A stretch of DNA of 64,000 nt from an uncultured Chloroflexota bacterium (GTDB lineage: Bacteria; Chloroflexota; Anaerolineae; Aggregatilineales; Phototrophicaceae), in assembly GCA_937974245.1 (NCBI GenBank), contig CALJKV010000046.1:62001-126000 (forward strand), given 5' to 3'. Both the position numbers and the translations under genes were made by a program. This document shows positions 1 through 8,594 of the stretch, piece by piece (the first letter of the stretch is position 1; each line of letters starts with the position of its first letter). The notes beneath the pieces are model-generated. The model ran no database searches. It had not been told where the DNA came from and saw nothing but the letters and a program-made list of their open reading frames with translations.

Positions 1-1029
1 CTTTTGGAGCAGGAAATCCAGGAACAAGCCAGTGTGTTGGAACGGTTGCTAGGTGAACAATGGGGGCATGTAGCACAGATTGTGGCAGCAATTAAAGCCT
101 TTGACCCGCCCTATGTGCTCATCGCGGCACGCGGCACGAGTGACAATGCAGCGCGTTATGCGCAATATGTTTTGGGGGGGAAGGCGCACCTGCCAGTCGC
201 ATTGAGCACACCATCGCTGCACACCTTATATGAGACGCCACCGAATCTGGGAAAAGGGCTGGTAATCGGTATCTCACAGTCCGGCCAGGCCGAGGATGTG
301 CGCCGTGTGCTGGCGGATGCCAGAGAGCAGGGTGCGTTGACGATCAGCGTGACCAACTATGATAACTCCCCGATGGCGCAAACCGCCGCCCATCATATCC
401 CCTTGTGTGCCGGTGAAGAACTGAGTATTGCCGCTACCAAAACCTATACCGCTCAACTCACTGTGATGGCGATGTTGGGTGCGTTACTATCCGGGGATTC
501 GATCCTGCTGGACGAACTGCGCCAGTTACCCGGATGGATGCAGGCGACGCTCGACTTTTCTGCGGAGATTGCCGGGTGGGCGGAGCGTTATCGCTATATG
601 ACGCACTTTGCCGCCGTTGGGCGCGGTTATAATTACCCGACGGCTTTCGAGATCAGCCTGAAGATTAAAGAACTGACGTATGTGATCGGGGAAGGTTACA
701 GCGAAGCGGATTTCCGGCATGGCCCGATTGCGACCATTATGCCTGAACTGCCGGTAATAGTCGTTGTGCCTCAGGGGCACACCACGCCCGCTATGCGTGA
801 TCTGGTGGCGAAATTGGGTGAGAAGCAGGCCGAACTCCTGGTCATTAGCAACGATGATGACGCCCTTAAGCCAGCCACCAAGGCGATGCGGATTGCGAAT
901 TTACCAGAATGGCTTTCTCCGATAGTCGGTGTGGTGCCGGGACAGGTGCTGGCGATGAACCTTGCACTGGTGCGCGGGTATCCGGTGGACAAACCGCATG
1001 GGCTGACGAAGGTGACGATTACCCGCTAG
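1..1029 (+). CDS. SIS-domain protein, GlmS isomerase-like (5' end cut by window)
   Basis: This is a sugar-phosphate isomerase/deaminase-type protein with two SIS domains and no glutaminase domain. It resembles the isomerase half of glucosamine-6-phosphate synthase, or AgaS/FrlB-type deglycases and deaminases. The first SIS domain has the phosphosugar-binding stretch ARGTSDNAARYA (about residues 43-54) and the SQSGQAEDV serine loop (about 91-99). The second has EISLKIKELTYV and EADFRHGPIA, both typical of GlmS. A TTG at position 4 could be read as a start, but the frame is open to base 1 and family members usually begin a few residues before EQEIQEQ. The true start is therefore probably outside the window. 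The stop is TAG at 1027-1029. The family call is sure; the exact sugar substrate cannot be told from sequence. Confidence 0.88.
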   Translation, partial: LLEQEIQEQASVLERLLGEQWGHVAQIVAAIKAFDPPYVLIAARGTSDNAARYAQYVLGGKAHLPVALSTPSLHTLYETPPNLGKGLVIGISQSGQAEDVRRVLADAREQGALTISVTNYDNSPMAQTAAHHIPLCAGEELSIAATKTYTAQLTVMAMLGALLSGDSILLDELRQLPGWMQATLDFSAEIAGWAERYRYMTHFAAVGRGYNYPTAFEISLKIKELTYVIGEGYSEADFRHGPIATIMPELPVIVVVPQGHTTPAMRDLVAKLGEKQAELLVISNDDDALKPATKAMRIANLPEWLSPIVGVVPGQVLAMNLALVRGYPVDKPHGLTKVTITR

Positions 1030-1054
1030 ACACATGGATCAGGGCTTTGTGTCA

Positions 1055-1573
1055 TCAGGCCTGTCTGCGTTCCGGATGGTCTATGGCATCACTTTCCATC
1101 ACTGTACCCATAATCACGAAGTCCGCCCACAGGACGAATAAGCGATCATCACTATTGTATGTCAGGCGCATTCGCCAGGGCAGCCGCAGCCACATATAGG
1201 CGATGCGCCGCCGTTCGTAACGGGTAGTATGCTCCAGAAGGCCGTGATACCAACGCGGGTAGCGCAGGTATTTACGATGGAAATCGGAGAGGGCTGGTAT
1301 GTATTGGTAGCCCACAAAGGCTGTCAGCAGCAGGGCAATGCCCATCCCGGTGAAAGAGGCCGTGACACCCAATGAGGTCGAACTCCAACCGCCAAAGCCA
1401 ATAAGAAACATGCCCGACCACGCTAGCAGCGGCAGCAGCGGCAGATACAGGTCTTCTTTATCACCGTACTTTTGAAAGAGGGCGATAACCGGTTCCTTGA
1501 GATGCCCGGTGAAAATTAGTACCGTTCGGGTGAGGAAGAGTAGACTGATAAAGAATATCAGCAGATTGACCAT
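1055..1573 (-). CDS. Small polytopic membrane protein of unknown function
   Basis: This 172-residue protein has a hydrophobic N-terminus (MVNLLIFFISLLFL), two further hydrophobic stretches (LPLLPLLAWSGMFLIGF and MGIALLLTAFVGY), and a basic, aromatic-rich C-terminal part that is probably cytoplasmic. I do not recognise a family. The start chosen is the ATG at 1573. It lies 8 bases past the stop of the upstream radical SAM gene, and GAGG overlaps that stop codon as a ribosome-binding site. A longer reading from 1639 would overlap the radical SAM gene and add a non-hydrophobic leader. The tight spacing implies co-transcription and translational coupling with the radical SAM gene, so it may serve the same membrane-linked process. 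Confidence 0.7.
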   Translation of the reverse strand: MVNLLIFFISLLFLTRTVLIFTGHLKEPVIALFQKYGDKEDLYLPLLPLLAWSGMFLIGFGGWSSTSLGVTASFTGMGIALLLTAFVGYQYIPALSDFHRKYLRYPRWYHGLLEHTTRYERRRIAYMWLRLPWRMRLTYNSDDRLFVLWADFVIMGTVMESDAIDHPERRQA

Positions 1574-1581
1574 GATGAACC

Positions 1582-2733
1582 TCACATGCGCAGGAGTGCC
1601 CGGGGGCCTTTGTACAAGGGACAAACGCAGCGTTCGCATTCTGGCCGCGTCCCGGTTCGATAGGCTTGACGGAGTGCCCGCGCCATGTCATTGTTGATCT
1701 CCGTCTTGAGCGATGCCGTCTCTCCATTTGCCCCCTGAGATATGTGAATTTGGCCGAATGCTGGGAGAAAATAACAGGGGCGCAGTGTTCCGTCCACTTC
1801 GATCACGACGTTAATATGGGGTGCATTGCAGCGAGGCCGGGGAAACCCGGTTTGTCCGGTGAGCGCCGCGAAATAATCTATCATACGACGCAGCTTGGTC
1901 GGGGATTCCGCGATCAGTCCACTGACGAAATCCTCTGCGAAATGGACTTCTACCGCATCTAAGACCTGAGCCAGCTCGCCAACATCGTCCGGTGTGAGCG
2001 CTGTACTGTTGGGAGGCTGGTGTTGCTTGACGCTGTCATTGGTAGCGCTGAGTACCGGCAGGCTCGTATCGGCTGTGAAGCGTGGGCCGAAGGCGAATTC
2101 GTTGCTGACATCCACCGCCAGAAAACTGACCCCCGTTGCACCGGCAGCTTTTGCGACGGTGATGATCTGCGGGATTTCATGGTAATTGCCGCGCTGCACC
2201 GTTGTTCGGGTGATGACCGGCAGACCCCCCGCCCGGACGGCACGGACACCTTCTAGCACCAGGTCGAAACCATCCACTCCGCGAATCGCCTGGTAGGTTT
2301 CTGCCGTGCCACCATCCAGGCTGACGATGACTTCATCCACACTGGCGATGACCGCCTCCGCCTGTTTTCGCAGCAGCAGCCCGTTTGTCAGCAGCATCAC
2401 GTAGATACCGGCCTCACGGAAACGTTGGGCGATTCCCGGCCAATCGGGGTGCTGCATAGCCTCACCCCCGCTCAGGAGTACCCACTTTACCTGAAGTTCC
2501 TGGCACGTCTCGGTAATGGTTTCAACCAGTTCCAGTGACATATTCCGGCGTGGGCTGCGCCAGATGTCGCATGTAACGCACTTGCTGTTACACCCATCTG
2601 TCAGGTATAGCACAATGAGCGGCAAGGTGTGCAGACGATCTCCAACCAGATTCAAAAGGTGCTCGGCTCGCATTGTTTTGGCAGTATCCATATAGGGTAG
2701 GAAATTAACTTTAGTGTCTGTCTCCTTGTTCAT
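1582..2733 (-). CDS. Radical SAM / SPASM-domain protein
   Basis: This 383-residue protein carries the 4Fe-4S radical SAM signature CNSKCVTC (Cys48, Cys52, Cys55) near the N-terminus, followed by LSGGEAMQHPDW, the glycine-rich SAM-binding motif of the family. The C-terminal third has a SPASM-like cysteine set (CNAPH, RPCYF, CERCVCP), which would bind auxiliary iron-sulfur clusters as in PqqE, anSME or MoaA-like enzymes. The length fits. The substrate is not evident: no precursor peptide or dedicated pathway gene lies nearby, only the small membrane protein just downstream. It could modify a peptide, lipid or cofactor. Start ATG at 2733, divergent from the AlbA_2 gene across an 82-base gap. Confidence 0.88.
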   Translation of the reverse strand: MNKETDTKVNFLPYMDTAKTMRAEHLLNLVGDRLHTLPLIVLYLTDGCNSKCVTCDIWRSPRRNMSLELVETITETCQELQVKWVLLSGGEAMQHPDWPGIAQRFREAGIYVMLLTNGLLLRKQAEAVIASVDEVIVSLDGGTAETYQAIRGVDGFDLVLEGVRAVRAGGLPVITRTTVQRGNYHEIPQIITVAKAAGATGVSFLAVDVSNEFAFGPRFTADTSLPVLSATNDSVKQHQPPNSTALTPDDVGELAQVLDAVEVHFAEDFVSGLIAESPTKLRRMIDYFAALTGQTGFPRPRCNAPHINVVIEVDGTLRPCYFLPAFGQIHISQGANGETASLKTEINNDMARALRQAYRTGTRPECERCVCPLYKGPRALLRM

Positions 2734-2815
2734 TCTATGTTAAAATGGCTGTGTATGGTAGCTCTTTATAGTACTCAGCACGGATTGATTCATCCAGGAA
2801 CGACATTAATCACTC

Positions 2816-4192
2816 ATGCAAAAACTTGATATTATACGGTCTGAACCCGGGACACGACTGGCTTTCATTGAGAAAGCAACTGCTAAACCTATTTCGGAGA
2901 CGCTGGTGGCCTTTGCCAATACAGAGGGAGGGACACTGGTTTTCGGTCTGCGTGATGACGGTGAACCGGCGAAGAAGAAATTCACCAGTGAATCGCTGGA
3001 AAAACTGCTAAAAGAAGCCGATGCTGATTGTAACCCTCCCGTGGTTGTCGGTAATTGGGAGCAGGTCGAGGATGAAGAAAAAGGCACACTATTTGTGGTC
3101 CGTGTACCCCGCAGTGTCGAACTCCATGCACTAAGTGATGGCCGGGTGCTGATCCGCAGCGGTGTGAATAATCGTCCGTTGGGTGGGCAGGAAATTCTGA
3201 AACTGGCGAGTGCCAAGAGCACCGGTGATTTCGAGTCCGAGACTGTTCCCGGCGCGACAGCGGATGACTTCAGCAACAAGATCATCGTGGAATACCTGGA
3301 AAAACGTGCCGAACGCACCAAGCGCCCGTATAACGGTAAAGTCGCTGATCTCCTGAAAGAGATCGGCGCCCTCGACACCAATGGCACAGCGACAGTTGCC
3401 GGGCTGCTGCTCTTCAGCGAGTATCCGCAGCACTGGCTGCCACAGAGCAGCGTGGTATTTGCGAAGTTTGTGGGTAAAACACCACGTGGTGAAGATGGCC
3501 TGGCCGGGTACACCCGCCGCGAAGAACTCACCGGCCCACTGCCGCGCCTGATTGAAAATGCCTGGAATCTTATCTGGAGCGAGATGGCGGTTAGCGCCGT
3601 GGTGAAAGGGCTGGAGCGCGAAGAAACGCACGAATACCCCCAATTTGCCGTGCGTGAAGCGATTGTGAACGCGATTTGCCACCGCGATTACCGCCTGAAG
3701 GGGCGCCGTATCGAAATCCGCATGTATTCAGACCGCCTGGAGGTAATCTCACCGGGTGGACTGCCGGGCTTTATCACCATCGAGAACATTATTGAAGAGC
3801 ATTTCAGCCGTAACCCGCGAGTGGTCAATGGGCTTTTTCAATGGGGATATATTGAGGAACTTGGCCTCGGTATTGATCGCATGATGGAAGTCATGCGCCA
3901 GGCCGGGCATAAACCACCTTATTTTGATGCCCGTCCCTATAGTTTTGCTGTTACACTCTACAATGAACGTGAAAAGCAGAAAGCACCGGAGTGGGCGCGT
4001 AATACCAACCACCGGCAGGCGCGAGCACTTCAATACATTCGTGAGCATGGTTCAATTACTAACCGCGAATATCGCTCCTTATGTGAAGGCGTCTCGGCAG
4101 AAACCTTGCGCCTTGACCTGGCGGACATGGTCGAACAAGGTATTTTGCTTAAGGTCGGTGCAAAAAAGGGGACGTACTATATCCTGAAGTAG
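2816..4192 (+). CDS. AlbA_2 (Schlafen-type) DNA-binding regulator with RecG-like C-terminal ATPase module
   Basis: This 458-residue protein has three visible parts. The first is an N-terminal AlbA_2 domain (about residues 1-125) with the NTEGGTLVFGLRDDG core seen in the 'divergent AAA-4' family. The second is a middle HATPase_c_4 region (about 270-380), with FAVREAIVNAICHRDY, ISPGGLPG and the NPRVVNG...GYIEELGLGIDRM stretch. The third is a C-terminal winged helix (about 395-458, GSITNREYRSLCEGVSAETLRLDL read as a helix-turn-helix). Relatives are often annotated as transcriptional regulators or 'ATP-dependent DNA helicase', but no helicase motif is present. Some AlbA_2 proteins occur in defence loci; nothing next to it supports that here. 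The histidine kinase starts 42 bases downstream on the same strand. Confidence 0.85.
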   Translation: MQKLDIIRSEPGTRLAFIEKATAKPISETLVAFANTEGGTLVFGLRDDGEPAKKKFTSESLEKLLKEADADCNPPVVVGNWEQVEDEEKGTLFVVRVPRSVELHALSDGRVLIRSGVNNRPLGGQEILKLASAKSTGDFESETVPGATADDFSNKIIVEYLEKRAERTKRPYNGKVADLLKEIGALDTNGTATVAGLLLFSEYPQHWLPQSSVVFAKFVGKTPRGEDGLAGYTRREELTGPLPRLIENAWNLIWSEMAVSAVVKGLEREETHEYPQFAVREAIVNAICHRDYRLKGRRIEIRMYSDRLEVISPGGLPGFITIENIIEEHFSRNPRVVNGLFQWGYIEELGLGIDRMMEVMRQAGHKPPYFDARPYSFAVTLYNEREKQKAPEWARNTNHRQARALQYIREHGSITNREYRSLCEGVSAETLRLDLADMVEQGILLKVGAKKGTYYILK

Positions 4193-4234
4193 CTCTTATC
4201 TGGCAAGAATTACAGGATTAGGGAACTTATCTCT

Positions 4235-6529
4235 ATGACACCTCTACTGAATGGGGTTATCTTGGGCAGCCTGGCGATTCACCTGACGCTGCTCGTTTAT
4301 GCTTTTGTACGCCGTAAATGGGTGCGAACACATCTCTCCTGGCTAGCGCTCACGATTATGTTTTCTGCTGTCACAGTGGCTACCTATTTGCTACCAGAGT
4401 CCGCGATTCTGGTTGAACGTGGTGGCGGGCTGATCCTGGCGCTGGCGGCGATGTTGACGGTCTTTGGTGCCTTAGTGATAACCGATGTGCGCCGTCCCGG
4501 TGAACGCAGTGGGCTGCGCGGTTGGCTCTTGCTCAGCCTGGTTGGGGTGGTTGTGCTCGCTACCGTGATTCTATTGAGCGATCAGGTACGGGTGGGGCAG
4601 GCCGAATGGCTGGCCGAGACTTTGGCGACGCCTTCGCTGGTCAGCCTAGTGACCCTGACCGGGTTAGCTGCTGCGGCTGCCGTACTGCTCGCAATCACAT
4701 TCCGCTCGTTCTACCTGGCTGTATTGCCGGAAAGCGCTAATCGTTCCCTGTTCTGGGTGATTGATATTGCCATAATTCTGGTTGGCATCATACTGGTCAT
4801 CAGTGGGATTCCCACGTTGATTCTACTGGGGATGGTTGTCCTGACGGTAGGCGTGACTGGATCCGTTTACGTGCAGGTATCCTATCGCGTGTTTGATATT
4901 CGCAGCAGCCTCAGCCTGTTCTTGCGCACCCTCATCTTGATGGCGCTCATGGCGCTGCTGCTCTATGGCGCTTTGACCCTCCTGAATCCCATTCAGGTAG
5001 AGCCGGGTATTCAGCAGGGCATCGTCATTACCTTGCTAGCGGTGGGTGTGACCCTCATTTATGTGCCGCTGCGCCGCCTCTCCGAAACCCTCGCCTCGCC
5101 GCTGTTGCATGCGCCAGGGATGAATCCTACACTGGCAACTCGTCGCTATAGCCAGCAGGTGTCTAAAGCAGTCGAATTGGATGAACTGATTCATGTTGGT
5201 ACCGAAACCTTGAACGATGTGATGGGTGTGCGCCGGTCAGGGCTGCTTCTGGTAAACGATATTGCCCACACCAACGGTTCGGTAGAACTCCTGGTTATTC
5301 CCGGCGGCGGCTTTGTGGATATGAAAGATGTACGTGGGCGCATTGCCAGAGAAAGCCCGATTTACAAAAAGCTCGCCAGGGAACAGTCCCCATTATCACA
5401 ATTTGATCTTGAGTTCAGCCCATTGTATCGGGACATGCACGAAAGCGAGCGGCAGTTCTTTGGCAACCTGGGGATGAGTGCTTATGCCCCGGTGATTGTC
5501 GAAAACACCGTGATTGGTGTTCTCGCTTGTGGTCCCAAAGTAAGTGACGCGCCCTTCTTTGTCCGAGACCTTGAACTCCTGGCGACAATGGCGAACCAGA
5601 CCGGCGTCGCTTTGCGTAATGCCCGCCTGGTAGCCGACCTGCGCCACCTCAACCGCAGTATGCAGTCCTTGAATTCCGGGCTGGAAGTGGCTAACCAGCG
5701 CCTGGATGAGCTTGACCAGGTAAAGACGGATTTCGTGACCATCGCCAGTCACGAACTGCGGACTCCGCTGGCGCAGATACGCGGTTATACCGATATTCTG
5801 GATGCCCTCAACGAGCAAGGTATGTTGGACCAGGATCAAATAAGCGGCATGGTCAACAACCTGCGCAAGGCAACCGAGCGTATGGAAGAGTTGATTAGCG
5901 CCATGTTGGATGTGAGTCAGCTTGATGTCAACGCGATGGATTTGCGGTTCGCTCAAACCACACCGGAAGCAGTGGTACGGATGGCAATCGAACCGCTGAC
6001 CGATGTCATCAAACAGCGTAAACTCACGCTTTCGGCACGGGGGTTACGTGGCCTGCCTCCGATTGAAGCTGATATGCAGCGTTTGGTACAGTCCATTCGT
6101 AATGTGGTGGTGAACGCCATCAAGTTTACCCCGGATGGCGGACGCATCGAGATCAACGCCAGCCTGCAACCTGCCGATGTCCTGGGCGGCAGCGATAAGG
6201 AGCACATTCTCATCGCAATTTCTGACTCGGGTGTGGGTATTAACAAAGACGATTTGGAGTTGATTTTTGAGAAGTTCTATCGTGGGCATGATCCCAGCCT
6301 GCATTCTACCGGCGCATACAAGTTTATGGGCGCTGGGCCGGGCCTGGGTCTGACGATTGCGCGGGGGATGATCGAGGGACACGGCGGCAGAATCTGGGCG
6401 GAAAGCACCGGGCATGACATGGAAAAATGCCCTGGCACAACTTTCTACATCCAGCTGCCACTCCATCCACCGGAAAAGGCACGACGTGTTCTTCCATTTG
6501 AGCCACAGGCGGCAGAGGGTAGCGCGTAG
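4235..6529 (+). CDS. Membrane sensor histidine kinase with GAF domain
   Basis: A 764-residue orphan sensor kinase. Residues 1-300 hold about eight hydrophobic helices resembling the 7TM-type input region of histidine kinases. A GAF domain follows (about 310-475), then a short coiled coil (LNRSMQSLNSGLEVANQRL) and a HisKA domain with the phospho-acceptor in ASHELRTPLAQIRGY (His near 506). The C-terminal HATPase_c domain has the N-box (RNVVVNAIKFTP), G1 (DSGVGI) and GPGLGLTIARGMIEGHGG. No response regulator is encoded next to it. The gene sits 42 bases after the AlbA_2 regulator, so the two are probably co-transcribed, and it converges on murI. The signal sensed is unknown. Confidence 0.92.
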   Translation: MTPLLNGVILGSLAIHLTLLVYAFVRRKWVRTHLSWLALTIMFSAVTVATYLLPESAILVERGGGLILALAAMLTVFGALVITDVRRPGERSGLRGWLLLSLVGVVVLATVILLSDQVRVGQAEWLAETLATPSLVSLVTLTGLAAAAAVLLAITFRSFYLAVLPESANRSLFWVIDIAIILVGIILVISGIPTLILLGMVVLTVGVTGSVYVQVSYRVFDIRSSLSLFLRTLILMALMALLLYGALTLLNPIQVEPGIQQGIVITLLAVGVTLIYVPLRRLSETLASPLLHAPGMNPTLATRRYSQQVSKAVELDELIHVGTETLNDVMGVRRSGLLLVNDIAHTNGSVELLVIPGGGFVDMKDVRGRIARESPIYKKLAREQSPLSQFDLEFSPLYRDMHESERQFFGNLGMSAYAPVIVENTVIGVLACGPKVSDAPFFVRDLELLATMANQTGVALRNARLVADLRHLNRSMQSLNSGLEVANQRLDELDQVKTDFVTIASHELRTPLAQIRGYTDILDALNEQGMLDQDQISGMVNNLRKATERMEELISAMLDVSQLDVNAMDLRFAQTTPEAVVRMAIEPLTDVIKQRKLTLSARGLRGLPPIEADMQRLVQSIRNVVVNAIKFTPDGGRIEINASLQPADVLGGSDKEHILIAISDSGVGINKDDLELIFEKFYRGHDPSLHSTGAYKFMGAGPGLGLTIARGMIEGHGGRIWAESTGHDMEKCPGTTFYIQLPLHPPEKARRVLPFEPQAAEGSA

Positions 6530-6541
6530 AACCAGACTCAC

Positions 6542-7405
6542 TCAACTATCACGGGTTGATTGGTGGTGAGTGGTATTTTGCCTCTCGTCTGTTTTAAACA
6601 GGCTTGGTGGCATGGAATCAGCCTGCCAGGTAGCCTGCTCAACGGGTGCATTCACGCCAGTTAGGTTGCGAAGCATGATAAGAAACTGTGCTGGGCTGCC
6701 ACTCGTGAAGTAACTGTTTTCTGTCGGGATTGGCGGCAGGCTGGACGGCCATACCCGTGCTGTTTGCCGGGCCACCGCCGGGCCGGGATTAACCAACTGC
6801 GCCCGATCGCCAACGATTGTCTGAATCGCCTCGGCCAGAAACGGGAAATGGGTGCAGGCCAGCACAATTTGATCAGCTCCGGCGTCGAGCATGGGTTGCA
6901 GGTGCTGGGCGATGATATCACGGCTTTCCGGTGTGTGTTGGGTGTTGTTTTCGGCAATCATCACCAGTTCGGGCGCAACCTGGGTGATGACACGCACATG
7001 CTTTGTATGCTGGTCCAACACCCGCGCATATAACGGTCCGGAAGCGGTCGCCTGGGTGGTGAGTACCCCAATCACGCCGGAACGGGTGGCTGTTGCTGCC
7101 GGTTTGACAGCCGGTTCCATCCCCACAAATGGAATACCTGGATACTGCGCTCGTAAATCATACAGGCTGGCGGCGCTGGCGGCATTACATGCAACGACAA
7201 TCACCGCTGCACCCCGGTCAATCAGGAAATCAGCTATCGCGCTTACATAAGATCGCACCTCGGCGGGAGGGCGTGGGCCGTAGGGTAGGTGTGCCTGGTC
7301 AGCAAAGTATAGCGTGGGGTAATCCGGCAGCAGTGCGTGAATTTCGCGCAGCACTGATAAGCCGCCAATGCCCGAGTCCAGTACGCCGATTTTAGCGGAC
7401 GGCAT
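6542..7405 (-). CDS. murI: Glutamate racemase
   Basis: Interconverts L- and D-glutamate in the cytoplasm to supply D-Glu for peptidoglycan. The two catalytic cysteines lie in VVACNAAS (Cys73) and LACTHFP (Cys184), and the N-terminal IGVLDSGIGGLSVLREI is diagnostic. I chose the ATG at 7405, giving 287 residues that begin MPSAKIGVLD as expected for the family. Longer starts at 7420 or 7459 are possible but run deeper into the upstream peptidase gene. With 7405 the overlap with that gene is 14 bases, suggesting coupled translation. The first cysteine motif reads CNAAS rather than the commoner CNTAS. The presence of murI implies that the organism makes a D-Glu-containing wall, which has been debated for some Chloroflexota. 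Confidence 0.95.
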   Translation of the reverse strand: MPSAKIGVLDSGIGGLSVLREIHALLPDYPTLYFADQAHLPYGPRPPAEVRSYVSAIADFLIDRGAAVIVVACNAASAASLYDLRAQYPGIPFVGMEPAVKPAATATRSGVIGVLTTQATASGPLYARVLDQHTKHVRVITQVAPELVMIAENNTQHTPESRDIIAQHLQPMLDAGADQIVLACTHFPFLAEAIQTIVGDRAQLVNPGPAVARQTARVWPSSLPPIPTENSYFTSGSPAQFLIMLRNLTGVNAPVEQATWQADSMPPSLFKTDERQNTTHHQSTRDS

Positions 7406-8123
7406 AGATACGAGCGGCATCAACAAAAGCCGTGAACAGGTTTTGGGCGGATTCATCATTCAGGTACATATCTTCAGGATGCCACTGGACGCTTAAAGCG
7501 AAGCGATGGTCGGGTAACTCCAATCCTTCAATAACTCCATCCGGGGCATAAGCCGTAATGTAAGCGCCGGGGGCGGCTTCTTTAACAGCCTGATGGTGCA
7601 AACTGTTGACACCGACTTTCACTACCCTCAGTATCCCGGCTAGCCGGCTGTCGGGCTTTATTGTTGCCTCATGCGCCACAAAATTGCGCGGGATGTCGCG
7701 GGGTGTGTCGTGTGTGATCGTGGTTGTCGTTTCTGTCGCCACATCCTGGATCAACGTCCCCCCCAGTGCTACATTCAACAGTTGGTGTCCCCGGCAAATA
7801 CCCAGCAAAGGGCGGTCATCCGCAATTGCCCAGTGTGCCAGTGTGATTTCAGCTTCATCGCGGGCATCATCAGGGGTGTGCGTAGTCGGAAGTGGGGCAG
7901 CCTGATAGCGCTGCGGATTGATGTCCCGGCCACCAGGCAGCAGGATGGCATCTACCCGCTCATACAACGCTCTGAGTGTATCTGCATTGACGCTGACAGG
8001 AATCAAAACAGGCAATCCTCCGGCAGCTTCAATTGCCATGATGTTGCCTGTGTATGCCTGATTATAGAGGACCCCGCTGGCTATCGTAGTAGAGGCCGTT
8101 GTGATACCGATGAGGGGTTTCAA
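7392..8123 (-). CDS. Gamma-glutamyl-gamma-aminobutyrate hydrolase / peptidase C26 family protein
   Basis: A class I glutamine amidotransferase-like hydrolase of 243 residues. The nucleophile is Cys110 in LLGICRGHQLLNVALGG, and the catalytic His-Glu pair is in VQWHPEDM (about residues 211-218). LLPGGRDINPQRY is the typical oxyanion-side loop. The family cleaves gamma-glutamyl bonds, for example in gamma-glutamyl-GABA during putrescine breakdown (PuuD). No putrescine pathway gene is nearby, so the substrate is open. The start is TTG at 8123, 3 bases after the rplS stop; it is chosen because KPLIGIT is the conserved N-terminus and no ATG or GTG precedes it. It follows rplS and overlaps murI, in one transcription unit. 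Confidence 0.88.
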   Translation of the reverse strand: MKPLIGITTASTTIASGVLYNQAYTGNIMAIEAAGGLPVLIPVSVNADTLRALYERVDAILLPGGRDINPQRYQAAPLPTTHTPDDARDEAEITLAHWAIADDRPLLGICRGHQLLNVALGGTLIQDVATETTTTITHDTPRDIPRNFVAHEATIKPDSRLAGILRVVKVGVNSLHHQAVKEAAPGAYITAYAPDGVIEGLELPDHRFALSVQWHPEDMYLNDESAQNLFTAFVDAARIYAVR

Positions 8124-8126
8124 CCC

Positions 8127-8471
8127 TTAACGTCTCTTTTCCTTCAGGCGGGCCGCTTTACCGCGCAGTTCACGCAGATAGTACAACTGGGCACGACGCA
8201 CCTTTGCACTGCGGAGAATTTCGATTTTCTCCACACGCGGGCTTCTGAGCAGAAAAGTACGCTCAACACCAATGCCATGACTGGCGATACGGCGCACAGT
8301 GAAGTTGGCGTCATTGCCACCCTTACGCAGCCGGATCACAACCCCCTGGAATATCTGAATACGTTCGCGGTCACCTTCAACGATGCGAACGTGGACTTTC
8401 ACAGTGTCGCCAGAGGCAATCTTGGGGTGGCCGCGATCTTCCGCAACCAGGGATTGCATTAACTCATTCAC
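8127..8471 (-). CDS. rplS: 50S ribosomal protein L19
   Basis: A 114-residue protein of the large ribosomal subunit, positioned at the 30S-50S interface. The sequence follows the L19 pattern: GDTVKVHVRIVEGDRERIQIFQGVV near the N-terminus, then RRIASHGIGVERTF, and a basic tail with RRAQLYYLRELRGKAAR. Length is normal. ATG at 8471 follows a GGAAGGACAG ribosome-binding region. It is the first gene of a minus-strand unit rplS-peptidase-murI driven by the promoter at 8538-8567. In many bacteria rplS follows rpsP-rimM-trmD; here it stands apart from them. Confidence 0.97.
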   Translation of the reverse strand: MNELMQSLVAEDRGHPKIASGDTVKVHVRIVEGDRERIQIFQGVVIRLRKGGNDANFTVRRIASHGIGVERTFLLRSPRVEKIEILRSAKVRRAQLYYLRELRGKAARLKEKRR

Positions 8472-8531
8472 GATTAGCCTGTCCTTCCGAATAAAATACG
8501 CCCGCAGGCGCTTTTAGCTTCTGGTTTAACA
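8472..8531 (-). promoter_or_regulatory. rplS leader with terminator-like hairpin
   Basis: On the minus strand the leader contains AGCGCC, TGCG and GGCGT, which fold into a short 5-bp hairpin followed by ATTTTATT, and then the rplS ribosome-binding site. This looks like a weak attenuator or a protein-binding leader. L19 leaders with autoregulatory structures are known in Firmicutes. Equivalence here is inference; the stem is short and contains one G-U pair. Confidence 0.35.
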
Positions 8532-8537
8532 GGCCAG

Positions 8538-8567
8538 ATTATAGCATTGAAGATTGCCAGGCGGCAA
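8538..8567 (-). promoter_or_regulatory. Housekeeping promoter of rplS
   Basis: On the minus strand TTGCCG (-35) and TATAAT (-10) are separated by 18 bases. The -10 is preceded by TGC, giving an extended -10 element. Transcription would start about 60 bases before the rplS start codon. Confidence 0.7.
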
Positions 8568-8594
8568 GGGGCGATCACAGCCCGTCGGTGATAG

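Noticed and set aside
2806..3531. A 241-codon minus-strand frame opposite the AlbA_2 gene
   Set aside because: Very rich in Ser, Arg and Pro, with no domain; typical of an antisense shadow of a high-GC3 gene.
2816..4192. Defence island around the AlbA_2 gene
   Set aside because: Neighbours are a radical SAM protein and a histidine kinase; no restriction, toxin, nuclease or other defence family is nearby.
7671..8462. A 263-codon plus-strand frame across the C26 peptidase and rplS genes
   Set aside because: It runs antisense through two well-identified genes and shows no family features.
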